DNA of 64,000 nucleotides from Candidatus Melainabacteria bacterium. Its GTDB lineage: Bacteria > Cyanobacteriota > Vampirovibrionia > Obscuribacterales > Obscuribacteraceae. This document shows, piece by piece, positions 27,685-37,940 of the stretch. The stretch is from contig JAFKGK010000003.1 of assembly GCA_017307165.1 (NCBI GenBank), positions 186,001 to 250,000 on the forward strand, in the 5' to 3' direction. Under the pieces are notes generated by a model. That model worked only from the letters and a program-made list of their open reading frames with translations, made no database searches and had not been told where the DNA came from. A program made the translations under genes and the position numbers. The stretch's first letter is position 1; each line of letters opens with the position of its first letter.

Positions 27685-28518
27685 TTATTGATTTTGTTGC
27701 TTACTTGTATAACCATGCTCGGCCGCGACTTTTAGGTCTTTATCGGCCAAAGCCTTATAGGTCTCGCCTCGGTTAAATCGAGCAGCGACAAAGCTATTAT
27801 CCAGCTCGAGGGCCTTATTGAGATCCTTGAGCGATTCTTCGTATTTGCCAAGCTCGCGCAGGGCGCGGCCGCGATTGCTATAAGCGCGTACCGAGTTTGG
27901 TGAGATCGAGATAGCCTTGTCACAGTCTGCCACTGCTTTATCGTATTGTTTGAGCAGGATATAGCTGTGCGCGCGAGTCACCAGGGCTGGTGCCAAATCG
28001 GCATTGATCTCGAGGGCCTTGTTGGCATCCTCGAGCGCCTGTTGATGCTTGCCGGTCTTGTTATAGGCATGGGCTCGGTTGATGTAGGCCACAGCCAATT
28101 TGGGGTTGAAGGCTAGAGCTTTGGTCGCATCATCAATGGCACGTGTATAAAGACCGCTTTCTACTTCGGCCCAGGAGCGATTGACATAGGCGACATAGTT
28201 TTTGTTGTCCAGCGCAATGGCCTTGTCGCAGTCCATGATGGCCTTTTTGTATTGCTTGGTCATCATATGAGCGCTCGCGCGATTGGCATAGGCTTGGGCG
28301 TACGAAGGATTGAGCTTTATCGCTTCGTCAAATTTAGCCAAGGCCTCAGCGCCTTTGTGCTTGCCGAGCAATTCTACTGCCTGGCTCAAAGCCTTGTAGG
28401 CCTCGGGATTTTGTTTGGTCGTAGCTTTGGCAAAAACTGCCTCCGCTGCGCTGACGGCAAATAGCACGAGCGAAAGCGACAGAGTCGCCTTTATGGCGCG
28501 GCTGAGGTTTGATGACAT
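27685..28518 (-). CDS. Exported TPR protein
   Basis: 277 aa. Signal peptide with hydrophobic run about 11-28 and cleavage near AVFA-KA. Six consecutive 34-residue TPRs follow from about 38 to 265, each of the A...R......Y..A..D..KAI..NP pattern (for example YAQAYANRASAHMMTKQYKK). No other domain. It should form a periplasmic superhelical scaffold. Located just downstream of the PpiC lipoprotein gene on the same strand with a 63-base gap holding a small CCAG/CTGG hairpin. Confidence 0.8.
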   Translation of the reverse strand: MSSNLSRAIKATLSLSLVLFAVSAAEAVFAKATTKQNPEAYKALSQAVELLGKHKGAEALAKFDEAIKLNPSYAQAYANRASAHMMTKQYKKAIMDCDKAIALDNKNYVAYVNRSWAEVESGLYTRAIDDATKALAFNPKLAVAYINRAHAYNKTGKHQQALEDANKALEINADLAPALVTRAHSYILLKQYDKAVADCDKAISISPNSVRAYSNRGRALRELGKYEESLKDLNKALELDNSFVAARFNRGETYKALADKDLKVAAEHGYTSKQQNQ

Positions 28519-28581
28519 CGAGCAGACCCTCCAGTAAAAAACTGGGCTAATTATCGCATGTGCAATAAAAGAAAGATCAGG

Positions 28582-30036
28582 CTAGCGATTTCCAAGAGCT
28601 TCGTACTCTTTGGATACCTTGATATCAGCAGTTCGTCTCTTGTTTTTGATCCAGGCGATTTGGGCCATTTGCTTGTTATTATTGGCTATCAAATTTTTCA
28701 ATTCGCCTTTGACTTCGGCAAAGGGCAAGGTGCCAGCGTCTTCTTTTTTTAGCACCTTGAGGACGTGATAGCCCATGCTGGTTTCGATTACATTAGGGGC
28801 GACCTGACCAGACTTGAGTTTTTTTGCGGCTTCGATGATTTTATTGAGGTCGGGAGAGGCAGTCGTGACCAGATCTACGTAGCCGATGACCCCACCATTT
28901 TTTTGCGCTCTGGTCTGAGGATCATCCGAGTTATTGTCGGCGAGAGTCTTAAAGTCTTCGTTATTGAGCGCTCTTTTAAGCAATTCGTTGGCTTGCAATT
29001 GCTGTTGTTGTCTTGTGACTTTCTCGAGATCGATCAATTCTTGATCGCTCATTTTAGGGTTTTCTCGACGCAATTGTGTCCTGACGCTCTCCATGGGAGG
29101 GTTGTCCACTGTCGGTGCTGCGACGATGATCTGGGCGAGTTCGGCACGGGGGCCGTGGGTAAAGAGCTTTTTGTTGGCATCGTATTGTTTGAGCAGTACA
29201 TCGTCAGAGATAGGAGCTTGCTTAGCAATGCGATCCATCACCATTTCTAGCATGCTTTGATTGATGAGCTCTTCGCGTACTTGCTCTGGAGTCTGGTCGG
29301 TCTTTTCGATCAGCTCCTTGTATTGCTTGGTTCGCTTGGTCTCGAGATACTGGTTGAAGGCGGACTTGTAAAAACCGGCTCTCTTTGCCTCGTTGATCAG
29401 GAGTTGTCTATTGATCATTTCGCTCAAGAGCTGGGCTTCGATGATCTTTGCTCCTGCCTTGAAGGCCAGGCCGAGTTGAAAGACCTGCTCTTCAAATTGG
29501 GCTGGAGTGAGTTTCTTTTCTTTGAGAAATTGCTCGTAGGTGCGACCTTCGAGTGAGCGTGGCAGCTTGGCTGTGGCTAAGAGCTTTCCTTTTTCGATAT
29601 CGGAGAGGGTTATGTTGAGGTCGTGTGCCTTGATCAGCAATTCTCTGACACGATTAGGATCGATGCCCAGCATGGCCTGCAAGGAGACTATGGCCGAGCG
29701 ATACTCGCGCTTAAAGGCATCCACTGTGATGGGTGCCTGCTCTACATAGCAGATGATCATGGCATCTGGCGTTTTGGCCAGGGTCTTGAGCTCCAGATTA
29801 CGCAAACCTGGTATATCGGCGAGTTCGTCGACAGTGCTTTTGTCCTGTGGTTTTTGATCCTTTTGCTGGCTATCGGCATTGCCTGTGGTGGCAGCAGCCG
29901 TCGGGTCGTTTGTCTGAGGGCTCTTGTCCGAGACCTTTGTCTTTTCGTGATTGCCTTGATTCGAGCAGCCTGCTAAAGCGAGGCAGGTCAAGCTCAATAG
30001 ACTGGTCACCAAGACTTTTGATTTTGCTCCTGCCAC
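28582..30036 (-). CDS. PpiC/SurA-like peptidyl-prolyl isomerase lipoprotein
   Basis: 484 aa from a GTG. A lipoprotein signal ends in LAGC (Cys24), so it is lipid-anchored on the outer side of the inner membrane or in the outer membrane. A disordered Asp/Lys/Gln-rich linker (25-70) is followed by SurA-N-like helices and a parvulin domain at about 325-460: HGPRAELAQIIV, NNEDFKTLA, GGVIGYVDL and SMGYHVLKVL. It would help fold exported proteins. The start shares one base with the mfd stop (TAGTG). Confidence 0.87.
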   Translation of the reverse strand: MAGAKSKVLVTSLLSLTCLALAGCSNQGNHEKTKVSDKSPQTNDPTAAATTGNADSQQKDQKPQDKSTVDELADIPGLRNLELKTLAKTPDAMIICYVEQAPITVDAFKREYRSAIVSLQAMLGIDPNRVRELLIKAHDLNITLSDIEKGKLLATAKLPRSLEGRTYEQFLKEKKLTPAQFEEQVFQLGLAFKAGAKIIEAQLLSEMINRQLLINEAKRAGFYKSAFNQYLETKRTKQYKELIEKTDQTPEQVREELINQSMLEMVMDRIAKQAPISDDVLLKQYDANKKLFTHGPRAELAQIIVAAPTVDNPPMESVRTQLRRENPKMSDQELIDLEKVTRQQQQLQANELLKRALNNEDFKTLADNNSDDPQTRAQKNGGVIGYVDLVTTASPDLNKIIEAAKKLKSGQVAPNVIETSMGYHVLKVLKKEDAGTLPFAEVKGELKNLIANNNKQMAQIAWIKNKRRTADIKVSKEYEALGNR

Positions 30037-33000
30037 TAGACGGCTCCTTTCACGGGAGAAATATTTGCCATAGCCTCGATCAATTGCTCCAGCAATTCGA
30101 GCTGCTCTTCGGGTTCGTCAGACTGCGATTTGACCAGGATGTATGGGGATGATCCCTGACCGCCAGCAATGCCGGGCTTGTAGGTCGTTCGACTGCCCAG
30201 GGTTTTGGGCAGATTGGCCTGGATCGGCATCCACTGCTGCAGTCGGAAGGGCACATAGAGCCTGATGCCCGACATGTCCGGCTTGATGGCCTGAATATTG
30301 GCTTTGGCCGCGATCAAGCGCAGACGCACCACTTTTGTGAGCTGAACGGTTTCTTTGGGAATGGCTCCAAACCTGTCCTTCCATTCATCTAAAAGCATCG
30401 TCAATTCGCGATCCGACTTGACGTCGGCCAGGCGTTTGTACTCGACTAGACGCTGCTCGTTGTCCTGCATATAGCTGTCGGGGATATAAGCAGTGACATT
30501 GATATCGATGGTGGTGTCGGCCTCTTGTGCAACAGCCTCGCCTCGCAATTCGGCCACGGATTCTTCGAGGATCTTGCAGTAGAGGTCAAAGCCAACGGAG
30601 ATCATGTGGCCGTGCTGTTCCGCACCGAGGATATTACCGACTCCACGGATCTCCATATCTCGCAGCGCGATCTGATATCCCGACCCGAGAGAGGTAAACT
30701 CACGGATGGCCTTGAGTCTGCCGGTCGCTTGCTCTGAAAGGACCTTGGAAGGTTTGTAGAGACAGTAAGCATAGGCCTGGACCTCGGACCGTCCGACTCG
30801 TCCGCGCAATTGATACATCTGGGCCAGGCCGAGCTTATCGGCATCATTGATGATGATGGTATTGCAATTTGGTATATCGAGCCCTGATTCGATGATGGTG
30901 GTACAGACCAGGACATCAAATTCGTGCGCCATGAACGAGAGCATCACGTTTTCTAGTTCGCGTTCGTTCATCTGACCATGGCCGATGGCTACCCTTGCTT
31001 CGGGCACTAGTTGTTTGACTTCCATGGCGATCTGCTCGATATTTTCGATGCGGTTGTTGACAAAGTAAACCTGTCCGCCACGTTCCATTTCGTGCAGGAT
31101 AGCGGTTCGGACCAGGGGCAACTTGTACTCGCCGACAAAGGTCTTGATGGGTGTACGGTTGATTGGGGGTGTCGTGATCTGGGACATATCACGTGCTCCG
31201 GACAAAGCCATATATAGAGTACGTGGTATTGGTGTCGCTGACATGGTGAGCACGTCTACCATGACTCGCAGCTGCTTGAGCTTTTCTTTGTGAGCGACGC
31301 CAAATCTCTGCTCTTCGTCGATGACTACCAGGCCGAGATCTTTAAAAGCGATGTCTTTTTGTAGCATTCGGTGCGTACCGACTACCACATCGCATTCGCC
31401 TGTCGCCAGGCGGCGCGCCACTTCTCTTTGCTCCTTGGCCGTCCTAAATCGACTCAGCAAGCCTACCTTGACTGGATAGGGGGCAAAGCGCTCGGCCATG
31501 TTGTTGTAGTGCTGCTGGGCAAGAATGGTGGTAGGTACGAGCACAGCTACTTGCTTGTGCGACATGACTGTTTTGAACACGCCACGTATTGCTACTTCGG
31601 TTTTGCCAAAGCCTACATCGCCACAGATGAGCCTATCCATGGGTTTGTTCGATTCAAGATCTCTTTTGACGTCCTGTATGGCCTGCCATTGATCGGGAGT
31701 CTCTTCATAAGGAAAAGCTTCTTCCATTTCGTATTGCCAAGGAGTGTCGGGCGTTGCTTGAAAACCTTCTTGCTTGGCTCGCATGGCGTAGAGATTGACC
31801 AGGTCCTCGGCTACCTGCTTGACTGATTTTTTGACCTTGCGTTTGGTGGATTCCCATTCGGCGCCGCCCAGTCGTGACAGTTTTGGCGTGCCTTCGCCTG
31901 CGCCGCGATAACGCGACAAGAGATTGATCTGGTCGACAGGGACTAGCAGTCTGTCTTCGCCAGAATACTGGATGGTCAGATATTCTCTTTGCTGTCCATC
32001 GAGCAGTACGGGCCCGACACCGATAAACTGCCCGATGCCGTGCTTCATGTGTACGACATAGTCAGATACCTTGAGGTCCGCTACAGAAGTAAATTTTTCA
32101 TAGGTCTTTTCGGCCACGGGGCGACGGTATACGGTCGGCTTGCGCTTGACCCCAAACATCTCGGCGTCGGTTATACAGACAAAATTGACATCATCCAGTT
32201 TAAAACCATGGGTAAATCCATGTCGGCACACTGATACGTCCAGGCTCTGGTTGCGCGGATCAGCCGTCTTTTTTTGATCCTTGTCCTTGGTCGCTCCCAG
32301 TGGGTCGGCAAGATCGTCTATGTGCAGGTTGGCCTGATGGCTCTCGTCTTGAGCGCTCAGATAGGTCGCGTGACAATCCCATTCACGTAAGACTCCCAGC
32401 ATGCGCTGTGGCTGCTCCGTCGCGATCAGGACACTCAAGCCTTCGCGTGCCCACGATCTTACTTTCTCTGCTACCAGTTCTATTTGATTGCCAAATCGCT
32501 CGACTGGATGGCAATCAAATTGCACCAGATGCGGTGCAGCCATTTCGCTCGTTGCTATTTCTTCTTCGAGTGCGAGAGGCAAGGTCGACATATAGACCTT
32601 TTGCTGTGGCTTGAGCTTGCTTGCGATCTCGGCCGGACTCAAATGCAGTTTGCGGGGAAGTGGCAGCAATCTACCAGTATCGATACCTTCTTTAAATGAG
32701 GCATTGAATTTGTCTTCGGTCACGTTGAGAGCCGCCATGAGCGAATCCCATTCATCCAGAAAAACCAGGGAGTTGGAGCTGAAAAAGTCGCACAATGTGG
32801 CAAACTCTTGGTGCACGTAAGGTGCGTAATACTCCACTGATTCGGGATACCGGCCCATAGAAAGAGCCTCGAGGTCGTTTTCCATGACTGAGCGCAGAGT
32901 ATCTGCAGGGGCTGCCTCGAGTTCGTTCTGGCGTGCCTCGCTGACAGCCTCTAGTTTGGAGGCCAGTGCCTGGCTTGATGATTCGCTTGTATCAAGGACT

Positions 33001-33707
33001 ATCCACCAGCGAGGGTAGATAGTTATCTGGTCTGCTGGTTCGACGGAGCGCTGAGAGTCTATGTTAAAGACACGCATTGATTCGATTTCGTCGCCAAAGA
33101 GTTCGATACGGACAGGCAGTCCATGAGAGGGAAAGATATCGACGATGTCGCCACGAACCGAAAATTCGCCGCGCAGTGTGACGAGGGCTTCTTTGCTATA
33201 GCCTAGTGAAGTCAGTTTGTGCGCTAGCTCTTGAGGCTCGATTGTCTGCCCTTTCTTGAGGCTTAGAGCGCTATCCTGCAAGAGTGTTTGCGAAAGCACT
33301 CTCTGACCCAGAGCTCTGGCAGTGACGACCGCAATGCAGGGCTCGTCGGGGCGAGTCATCAGATGATTGAGCAGATCGAGCTGTGCAGCGATATTGTCCG
33401 GACTGGACAAGACTTGCTCATAAGGTGAGACTTCTGAGGATGGATAGAGAAAGACCGGATATCTGACCAGATTGATCAATTCTTGATGGTAGCGAGCGCC
33501 GGTGTGGTTGTCCTGAACGATCAAGACACAAGGTCTTTTGGTCTCGTGACTGAGGACCGAAAGTACGAGGGATTTGGCCGAGTCGGTCAGCCCTGTGAGA
33601 TTGAGTTCGCCTTTTACGCCTTTAGCGGTGCGCGACAGGAGTCGAGCATATTGCGGCGAGGCGATGAAGAGCTTTTGCAGTTTTGCGGCGAGATTGGCGT
33701 TCAGCAT
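30036..33707 (-). CDS. mfd: Transcription-repair coupling factor
   Basis: 1223 aa, full length. Mfd removes RNA polymerase stalled at lesions and recruits UvrA. Modules in order: UvrB-like N-terminal domains (LVLSVLSHETKRPCVLIV, FLYPSSEVSPYEQ), RNA polymerase-interacting CarD-like domain near 540-610 (DYVVHMKHGIGQFIGV), RecG-like motor with GDVGFGKTEVA and DEEQ, and a C-terminal TRCF domain (RLVEYKRLAD). The window also holds uvrC and radA, though not adjacent. Divergent from a TPR gene. Confidence 0.96.
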   Translation of the reverse strand: MLNANLAAKLQKLFIASPQYARLLSRTAKGVKGELNLTGLTDSAKSLVLSVLSHETKRPCVLIVQDNHTGARYHQELINLVRYPVFLYPSSEVSPYEQVLSSPDNIAAQLDLLNHLMTRPDEPCIAVVTARALGQRVLSQTLLQDSALSLKKGQTIEPQELAHKLTSLGYSKEALVTLRGEFSVRGDIVDIFPSHGLPVRIELFGDEIESMRVFNIDSQRSVEPADQITIYPRWWIVLDTSESSSQALASKLEAVSEARQNELEAAPADTLRSVMENDLEALSMGRYPESVEYYAPYVHQEFATLCDFFSSNSLVFLDEWDSLMAALNVTEDKFNASFKEGIDTGRLLPLPRKLHLSPAEIASKLKPQQKVYMSTLPLALEEEIATSEMAAPHLVQFDCHPVERFGNQIELVAEKVRSWAREGLSVLIATEQPQRMLGVLREWDCHATYLSAQDESHQANLHIDDLADPLGATKDKDQKKTADPRNQSLDVSVCRHGFTHGFKLDDVNFVCITDAEMFGVKRKPTVYRRPVAEKTYEKFTSVADLKVSDYVVHMKHGIGQFIGVGPVLLDGQQREYLTIQYSGEDRLLVPVDQINLLSRYRGAGEGTPKLSRLGGAEWESTKRKVKKSVKQVAEDLVNLYAMRAKQEGFQATPDTPWQYEMEEAFPYEETPDQWQAIQDVKRDLESNKPMDRLICGDVGFGKTEVAIRGVFKTVMSHKQVAVLVPTTILAQQHYNNMAERFAPYPVKVGLLSRFRTAKEQREVARRLATGECDVVVGTHRMLQKDIAFKDLGLVVIDEEQRFGVAHKEKLKQLRVMVDVLTMSATPIPRTLYMALSGARDMSQITTPPINRTPIKTFVGEYKLPLVRTAILHEMERGGQVYFVNNRIENIEQIAMEVKQLVPEARVAIGHGQMNERELENVMLSFMAHEFDVLVCTTIIESGLDIPNCNTIIINDADKLGLAQMYQLRGRVGRSEVQAYAYCLYKPSKVLSEQATGRLKAIREFTSLGSGYQIALRDMEIRGVGNILGAEQHGHMISVGFDLYCKILEESVAELRGEAVAQEADTTIDINVTAYIPDSYMQDNEQRLVEYKRLADVKSDRELTMLLDEWKDRFGAIPKETVQLTKVVRLRLIAAKANIQAIKPDMSGIRLYVPFRLQQWMPIQANLPKTLGSRTTYKPGIAGGQGSSPYILVKSQSDEPEEQLELLEQLIEAMANISPVKGAV

Positions 33708-33814
33708 GGGTTGCCCGAGCGATGGGAAACGGCCATTTTACCATCGTGCAGAGCCCTGGATGAGCCGGTGTAACGTCCTCTAAAGCACGCCTTTATGGTG
33801 ATATGATTTAGCTT

Positions 33815-35251
33815 TTGTGCTTATACAGGCGCTTATCGTTGGCAAGATACTCAAGAACATTAACTAAAACACTAAAAACTCTTAAAGCACTGATAGTGTT
33901 GTCTGCATGTGCTTGCTTGGCTCCAGTCTCGGCCCAAAATGCGGCGCTCAAGTACAAGCCTGAAACCATGGCTTTTTTGACGCAAGGCACGGAGCTATTG
34001 AGGCAAAATAAGCTAAAGGCAGCCAGGGAAAAGTTTGAAAAGGTCGTGGCTCTCGAACCAGGGATACCTGATGGCTACAACAATCTTGGGCTCACCTATG
34101 CTTATGATGGCCAGCTTGACAAGGCCGTGGCCAATTATCGTCGTGCACTAGACATAGAGCCCCTTTATGCTACTGCTCTAAATAATCTCGCAGTTGTGCT
34201 ATACGCGCAGGGTAAAGCCGAAGAAGCCCTTTATTATTGGCGTTTATGCCTCAAGGTCACTCCTGGCAGCTTGCCGGAGCTCAACTATCACATAGCCAAT
34301 GCACTCAGGGATACCGGTAATAAGGTCGAGGCCCGCAAACATTATCAAGAAGCGCTGAAGGGCAATACTGCTGCTGGAAGGGCAGCCGCTTTGAGTGGCC
34401 TGGCTGCTCTCGATCTAAGCGAAGGTAAGCTAGACGATGCTTTTAAGCATATCAGCCAGTCGATCAAGCTAAATGGAGATTCGAGTTTTGCTTATTACCA
34501 TTTAGGATTGATCCAAGAAAAGCGAGGTCATGTTGACAAAGCAATTGCTGCCTTTAAAAACTCCCTTAAATACGAAGAATCCGAAGCCTACATCAAAGAG
34601 ACCAAGGAAAGGATAGCCAGGCTCTCCGGTCAGTCAGGCACGACGACAAATGCAGTCCAGCCCAATTTAGCTCAGCCAAATGCCATTGCCGATGCAATAA
34701 AGAAAAAGTCCTGGGCTGAGGCTGTCGCTTTGATCGAAGCAAAAAAAGCCAGTGGGCAAAATACCGAAGATCCCGTGCTCGAGAATAATCTCGGTCTTTG
34801 CCTCGCCAACTTAAACCAGCTCAACAAGGCTGTCGAATGCTATCGCAAAGCCATCATGCTAAAAAAAGAAGCCTTTCCAGAAGCTCAGTTCAATCTAGGC
34901 ATGGCCTTGCGTAAAGGTGGCGATACTCTGGCTTCGGAAGCAGCCTTTCGCAAGGCGATCGATGACTCTGCTCAGCTAAAAAAGACTAATCCTCTCGCTC
35001 AAAATATGCTAGCAATCACATTGAGAGAGCGGGGAGACTATCCCGGGGCAGATCGAGCCTTTAGACGAGCGATCATGCAATCGGGAGGCGACCTGCCTGT
35101 GGCTCACTACAATCTGGCCGTTCTGCTCGAGCGTGTCGATCGTACTAGAGAGGCTGTGCAAGAGTACAAGACTTATCTCAAGCTCGCTCCTAAAGGAAAG
35201 AACGCTCAGTTGGCCAGGGGTAGATTGCGCAAATTAGGTGTAGCTTTATAA
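33815..35251 (+). CDS. Exported TPR protein, two repeat blocks
   Basis: Up to 478 aa. The start is uncertain: TTG 33815 or TTG 33839; both give a hydrophobic signal sequence ending PVSAQ. A first block of about six TPRs (roughly 55-270, with DGYNNLGLTYAYDGQLDKA) is followed by a Ser/Thr/Asn/Gln-rich linker around 275-295 and a second block of four or five (300-470). Periplasmic scaffold of unknown partner. TATGAT at 33802-33807 may be its -10 box, transcribed away from mfd. Confidence 0.75.
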   Translation: MCLYRRLSLARYSRTLTKTLKTLKALIVLSACACLAPVSAQNAALKYKPETMAFLTQGTELLRQNKLKAAREKFEKVVALEPGIPDGYNNLGLTYAYDGQLDKAVANYRRALDIEPLYATALNNLAVVLYAQGKAEEALYYWRLCLKVTPGSLPELNYHIANALRDTGNKVEARKHYQEALKGNTAAGRAAALSGLAALDLSEGKLDDAFKHISQSIKLNGDSSFAYYHLGLIQEKRGHVDKAIAAFKNSLKYEESEAYIKETKERIARLSGQSGTTTNAVQPNLAQPNAIADAIKKKSWAEAVALIEAKKASGQNTEDPVLENNLGLCLANLNQLNKAVECYRKAIMLKKEAFPEAQFNLGMALRKGGDTLASEAAFRKAIDDSAQLKKTNPLAQNMLAITLRERGDYPGADRAFRRAIMQSGGDLPVAHYNLAVLLERVDRTREAVQEYKTYLKLAPKGKNAQLARGRLRKLGVAL

Positions 35252-35308
35252 AGCTTGGGCGCGGGTTGCCAATAGCGGCTTCTCGATTGCTGTAAAATAA
35301 TTGGCACT

Positions 35309-36478
35309 ATGTTAGAAAATCTGCAAGAGCCAATACAAGAAACAAAAACCGAAATTGACGTACACGAGCAAGTTGCGGCCGTGTGTCAGGTTGCCAGCGC
35401 CAGGCAAGTATCCCCCGTGCCAGAGGGCAAGACGCGCGTAGCTGTCTTGATGTCCGGTGGAGTCGACAGCTCGGCGACTGCTTTGATGATGCAAAAGGCT
35501 GGTTATGACGTTGTTGGTGTGACTGGCTGGTTGATCAAGTCCGGCAGTCGTTGTTGCGATACTGGCATGATCGATGCAGCTAGAGTCTGTGAACAGCTCA
35601 ATATCGAGCACCACGCCGTCGATCTGAGAGAATTGTTTAAAAAGGAGATCATCGACGAATTTCCTAAGTCATACGAAAGAGCTAAGACTCCACTGCCTTG
35701 CAGCGTCTGCAATACTCTGATCAAATGGGGTGCCTTGCTCAACTATTCGCGTCGCATCCTCAATGCTGAGTACATTGCTACGGGCCATTACGCTCGCGTG
35801 GTGCAGACTGAGGATGGTTTGAGGCTCGCTCGTGCCGCGGATCCAAAAAAGGACCAGTCATATGTGCTCTGGGGTTTGACTATGGAGCAGCTAAAACACA
35901 CTCTCTTGCCCCTGGGAGATTATGTCAAGGATGATATTAGAGCTATCGCCGAGGAGGGCCAGCTCGTTAATGCAGGCCGTCCGGACAGTCAGGACCTTTG
36001 TTTTATACCTATCGGCACCACTGCCCAGGCCTATCTAGCCAATTTCCTCCCCGCTGAGCCGGGGCCGATCGTGCATGTGGTGACTGGTCAAGCCCTAGGA
36101 TTGCACCAGGGTACCTTCAATTATACGATCGGGCAGCGCAAGGGGCTGGGCATAAGCTATCCAGAGCCGCTTTACGTGATTTCGATCGATCCGGATACTC
36201 GCACTGTCTATGTTGGCCCTAAAGAAGCCCTCTTGAGACAAGAGCTTACGGCTTCCCTGGTCAACTGGATCTTAGAGTCACCACCTGTGGAGCCTTTCAA
36301 AGCCCTGGCCAAGATCAGGTACAATTCGCCTGCTGCCCCAGCCATGGTGTATCCCTTGCCGGATGGGCAGGTGCGGGTTGTCTTTGACGAGCCTCAGCCT
36401 GCTATCACTCCTGGACAGGTGCTGGGAGTCTATGATCTATCCGATACGTATATCCTCGGTGGCGGCTGGATCGACTGA
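35309..36478 (+). CDS. mnmA: tRNA-specific 2-thiouridylase
   Basis: 389 aa. Inserts sulfur at C2 of wobble U34 in Lys, Glu and Gln tRNAs. The PP-loop SGGVDSS is at 49-55. The two catalytic cysteines are in LPCSVCN and in QDLCFIP. TGHYARV, DQSYVLWGL and the C-terminal IGQRKGLGI are family motifs. The N-terminus carries about 40 extra polar residues before the PP-loop strand; a start at 35309 is therefore possibly too early, although no better one with a ribosome site is seen. Confidence 0.94.
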   Translation: MLENLQEPIQETKTEIDVHEQVAAVCQVASARQVSPVPEGKTRVAVLMSGGVDSSATALMMQKAGYDVVGVTGWLIKSGSRCCDTGMIDAARVCEQLNIEHHAVDLRELFKKEIIDEFPKSYERAKTPLPCSVCNTLIKWGALLNYSRRILNAEYIATGHYARVVQTEDGLRLARAADPKKDQSYVLWGLTMEQLKHTLLPLGDYVKDDIRAIAEEGQLVNAGRPDSQDLCFIPIGTTAQAYLANFLPAEPGPIVHVVTGQALGLHQGTFNYTIGQRKGLGISYPEPLYVISIDPDTRTVYVGPKEALLRQELTASLVNWILESPPVEPFKALAKIRYNSPAAPAMVYPLPDGQVRVVFDEPQPAITPGQVLGVYDLSDTYILGGGWID

Positions 36479-36488
36479 GTTTTTTTCG

Positions 36489-36517
36489 TTGCTAAGCTGG
36501 CTCTCATAATTTATAAT
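36489..36517 (+). promoter_or_regulatory. Promoter of the amidase gene
   Basis: TTGCTA (36489-36494), 17 bases, TATAAT (36512-36517). Predicted start near 36524, giving a leader of about 67 bases. Confidence 0.65.
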
Positions 36518-36590
36518 CAGGTGCGGGCGCCATCGGCGGTAGTGTCAGGTGGTCGTTTATGTTTATGTCATAACCGAGCGGGGGCTGATT

Positions 36591-37940
36591 TTGCACAATA
36601 TTTCATTGCCTAAGCTTATGTCGCCAAGATTTTTGTCGATCGTTTCGGGATTAGCGCTCGTGCTGGCTGCCAGCACCATTGGCGATGGCTCTAGCGTTGA
36701 GGCCCGCACTCGCAAATCTGTGCACAAGACCAGTGCCAAAAGAGTCACGACATCTAAGCGTTCAAGTCGTTCCCATAAGACTGCCCATGCTTCCAGCCAT
36801 AGCAAACATCATCACCATCATGTAGTCGCGCATGCGGCACCCAAGCCACGTTATGCCTATCCGCTCGGTCTCTTTTTGAGCCGACCTCCCGCCTTTGATA
36901 CCTCGCGTCTCGATGATCAGGCCTCAGAGGACATCCGCGACAAGTTTGAGCGGGGCGTGGCAGATGTATATGCGGCACGCATCCTCGTAAAGGCTGGCAT
37001 CGTCAAATACCATCCTCTGCGTGGTGGCATCTTTTACAGACGTGAACCGGTCAAGTACATAGTCATGCATTCGACCGAGACTGGTATACCTGTACCGGCC
37101 AAAAACGTGATTGAGAGCTGGAGTTCTATGGGTTTACGCCACCCTGGGGCACAGTACGTCGTCGATCGTGACGGTACCATCTATCAGGCCGTCGATCCTG
37201 ACTTGGCTACAGTCCATGTCAATATATTCAAGACTTTGCCTGGGATCAACAACGACAACTCGATTGGTATCGAGATGAATCACACAGGTTCGCAAGATTA
37301 TCCTCGTGCGCAGAGGCAGGCAGTCACTCGGCTGGTCGGTTATCTCAAGCATCGATACAATATCCAGGCAGGCAATATCATCACGCACCGCTATGCCCAG
37401 CAAGGCGATCATACCGATCCGGTCAACTTCAATTTTGATGATTTTCTTGCCACTATAGATAGTTTTACAAGCAAGGCAATTGCTTATCGCGTCAAGTCCG
37501 TCAAGGATGATGCCAAACAATGGAAAAAGACTGCAGAGCCTGCTGCTAATGTCTATCTCAAGCCACATACCCAAGATCAAAATAATGCCATCGAGACCAA
37601 GACCGAGCCTCAAAATGTCCCAGAGTCAAACTCAATGGACCCTAAGCTCGAATCACCCACAGACAAGGTCAATCAAGCCGATCCTGTAGAAATCATCAAG
37701 CCTGCTGACGACAAGATGCCTGAGCAGTCGCGCCGACCTATTTCTCCTTCTCCCTTTCTTCCCGCACCGACTACATCGGCTTTCAAGCCTGCAACTCAGC
37801 AGTTGGTGCGCATCCCTGTGGATGCCAACGGCAATATACTTGAGTATGCGCAACCAGGTGCAAATGCACCAAGCAAGACTGGCGTGGCAGCCGCCGAAGA
37901 CCGCCGCAGCAAATGGCTTAAGCCCTATCCTGGCCTTTAG
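36591..37940 (+). CDS. Exported N-acetylmuramoyl-L-alanine amidase (Ami_2/PGRP type)
   Basis: 449 aa from TTG 36591, chosen for the GGGGG 7 bases upstream; ATG 36618 and GTG 36549 are alternatives. A signal peptide (LSIVSGLALVLAAS) is followed by a very basic Ser/Lys/His segment with a run of histidines, which may bind wall or nucleic acid polyanions. The amidase domain (about 150-310) has VMHSTET, GAQYVVDRDGTIYQ, NNDNSIGIEMNHTG and THR...GDHTDP, giving a His-His-Asp zinc site. A Pro/Gln-rich tail of about 130 residues completes it. Splits the amide bond between MurNAc and the stem peptide. Confidence 0.87.
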   Translation: MHNISLPKLMSPRFLSIVSGLALVLAASTIGDGSSVEARTRKSVHKTSAKRVTTSKRSSRSHKTAHASSHSKHHHHHVVAHAAPKPRYAYPLGLFLSRPPAFDTSRLDDQASEDIRDKFERGVADVYAARILVKAGIVKYHPLRGGIFYRREPVKYIVMHSTETGIPVPAKNVIESWSSMGLRHPGAQYVVDRDGTIYQAVDPDLATVHVNIFKTLPGINNDNSIGIEMNHTGSQDYPRAQRQAVTRLVGYLKHRYNIQAGNIITHRYAQQGDHTDPVNFNFDDFLATIDSFTSKAIAYRVKSVKDDAKQWKKTAEPAANVYLKPHTQDQNNAIETKTEPQNVPESNSMDPKLESPTDKVNQADPVEIIKPADDKMPEQSRRPISPSPFLPAPTTSAFKPATQQLVRIPVDANGNILEYAQPGANAPSKTGVAAAEDRRSKWLKPYPGL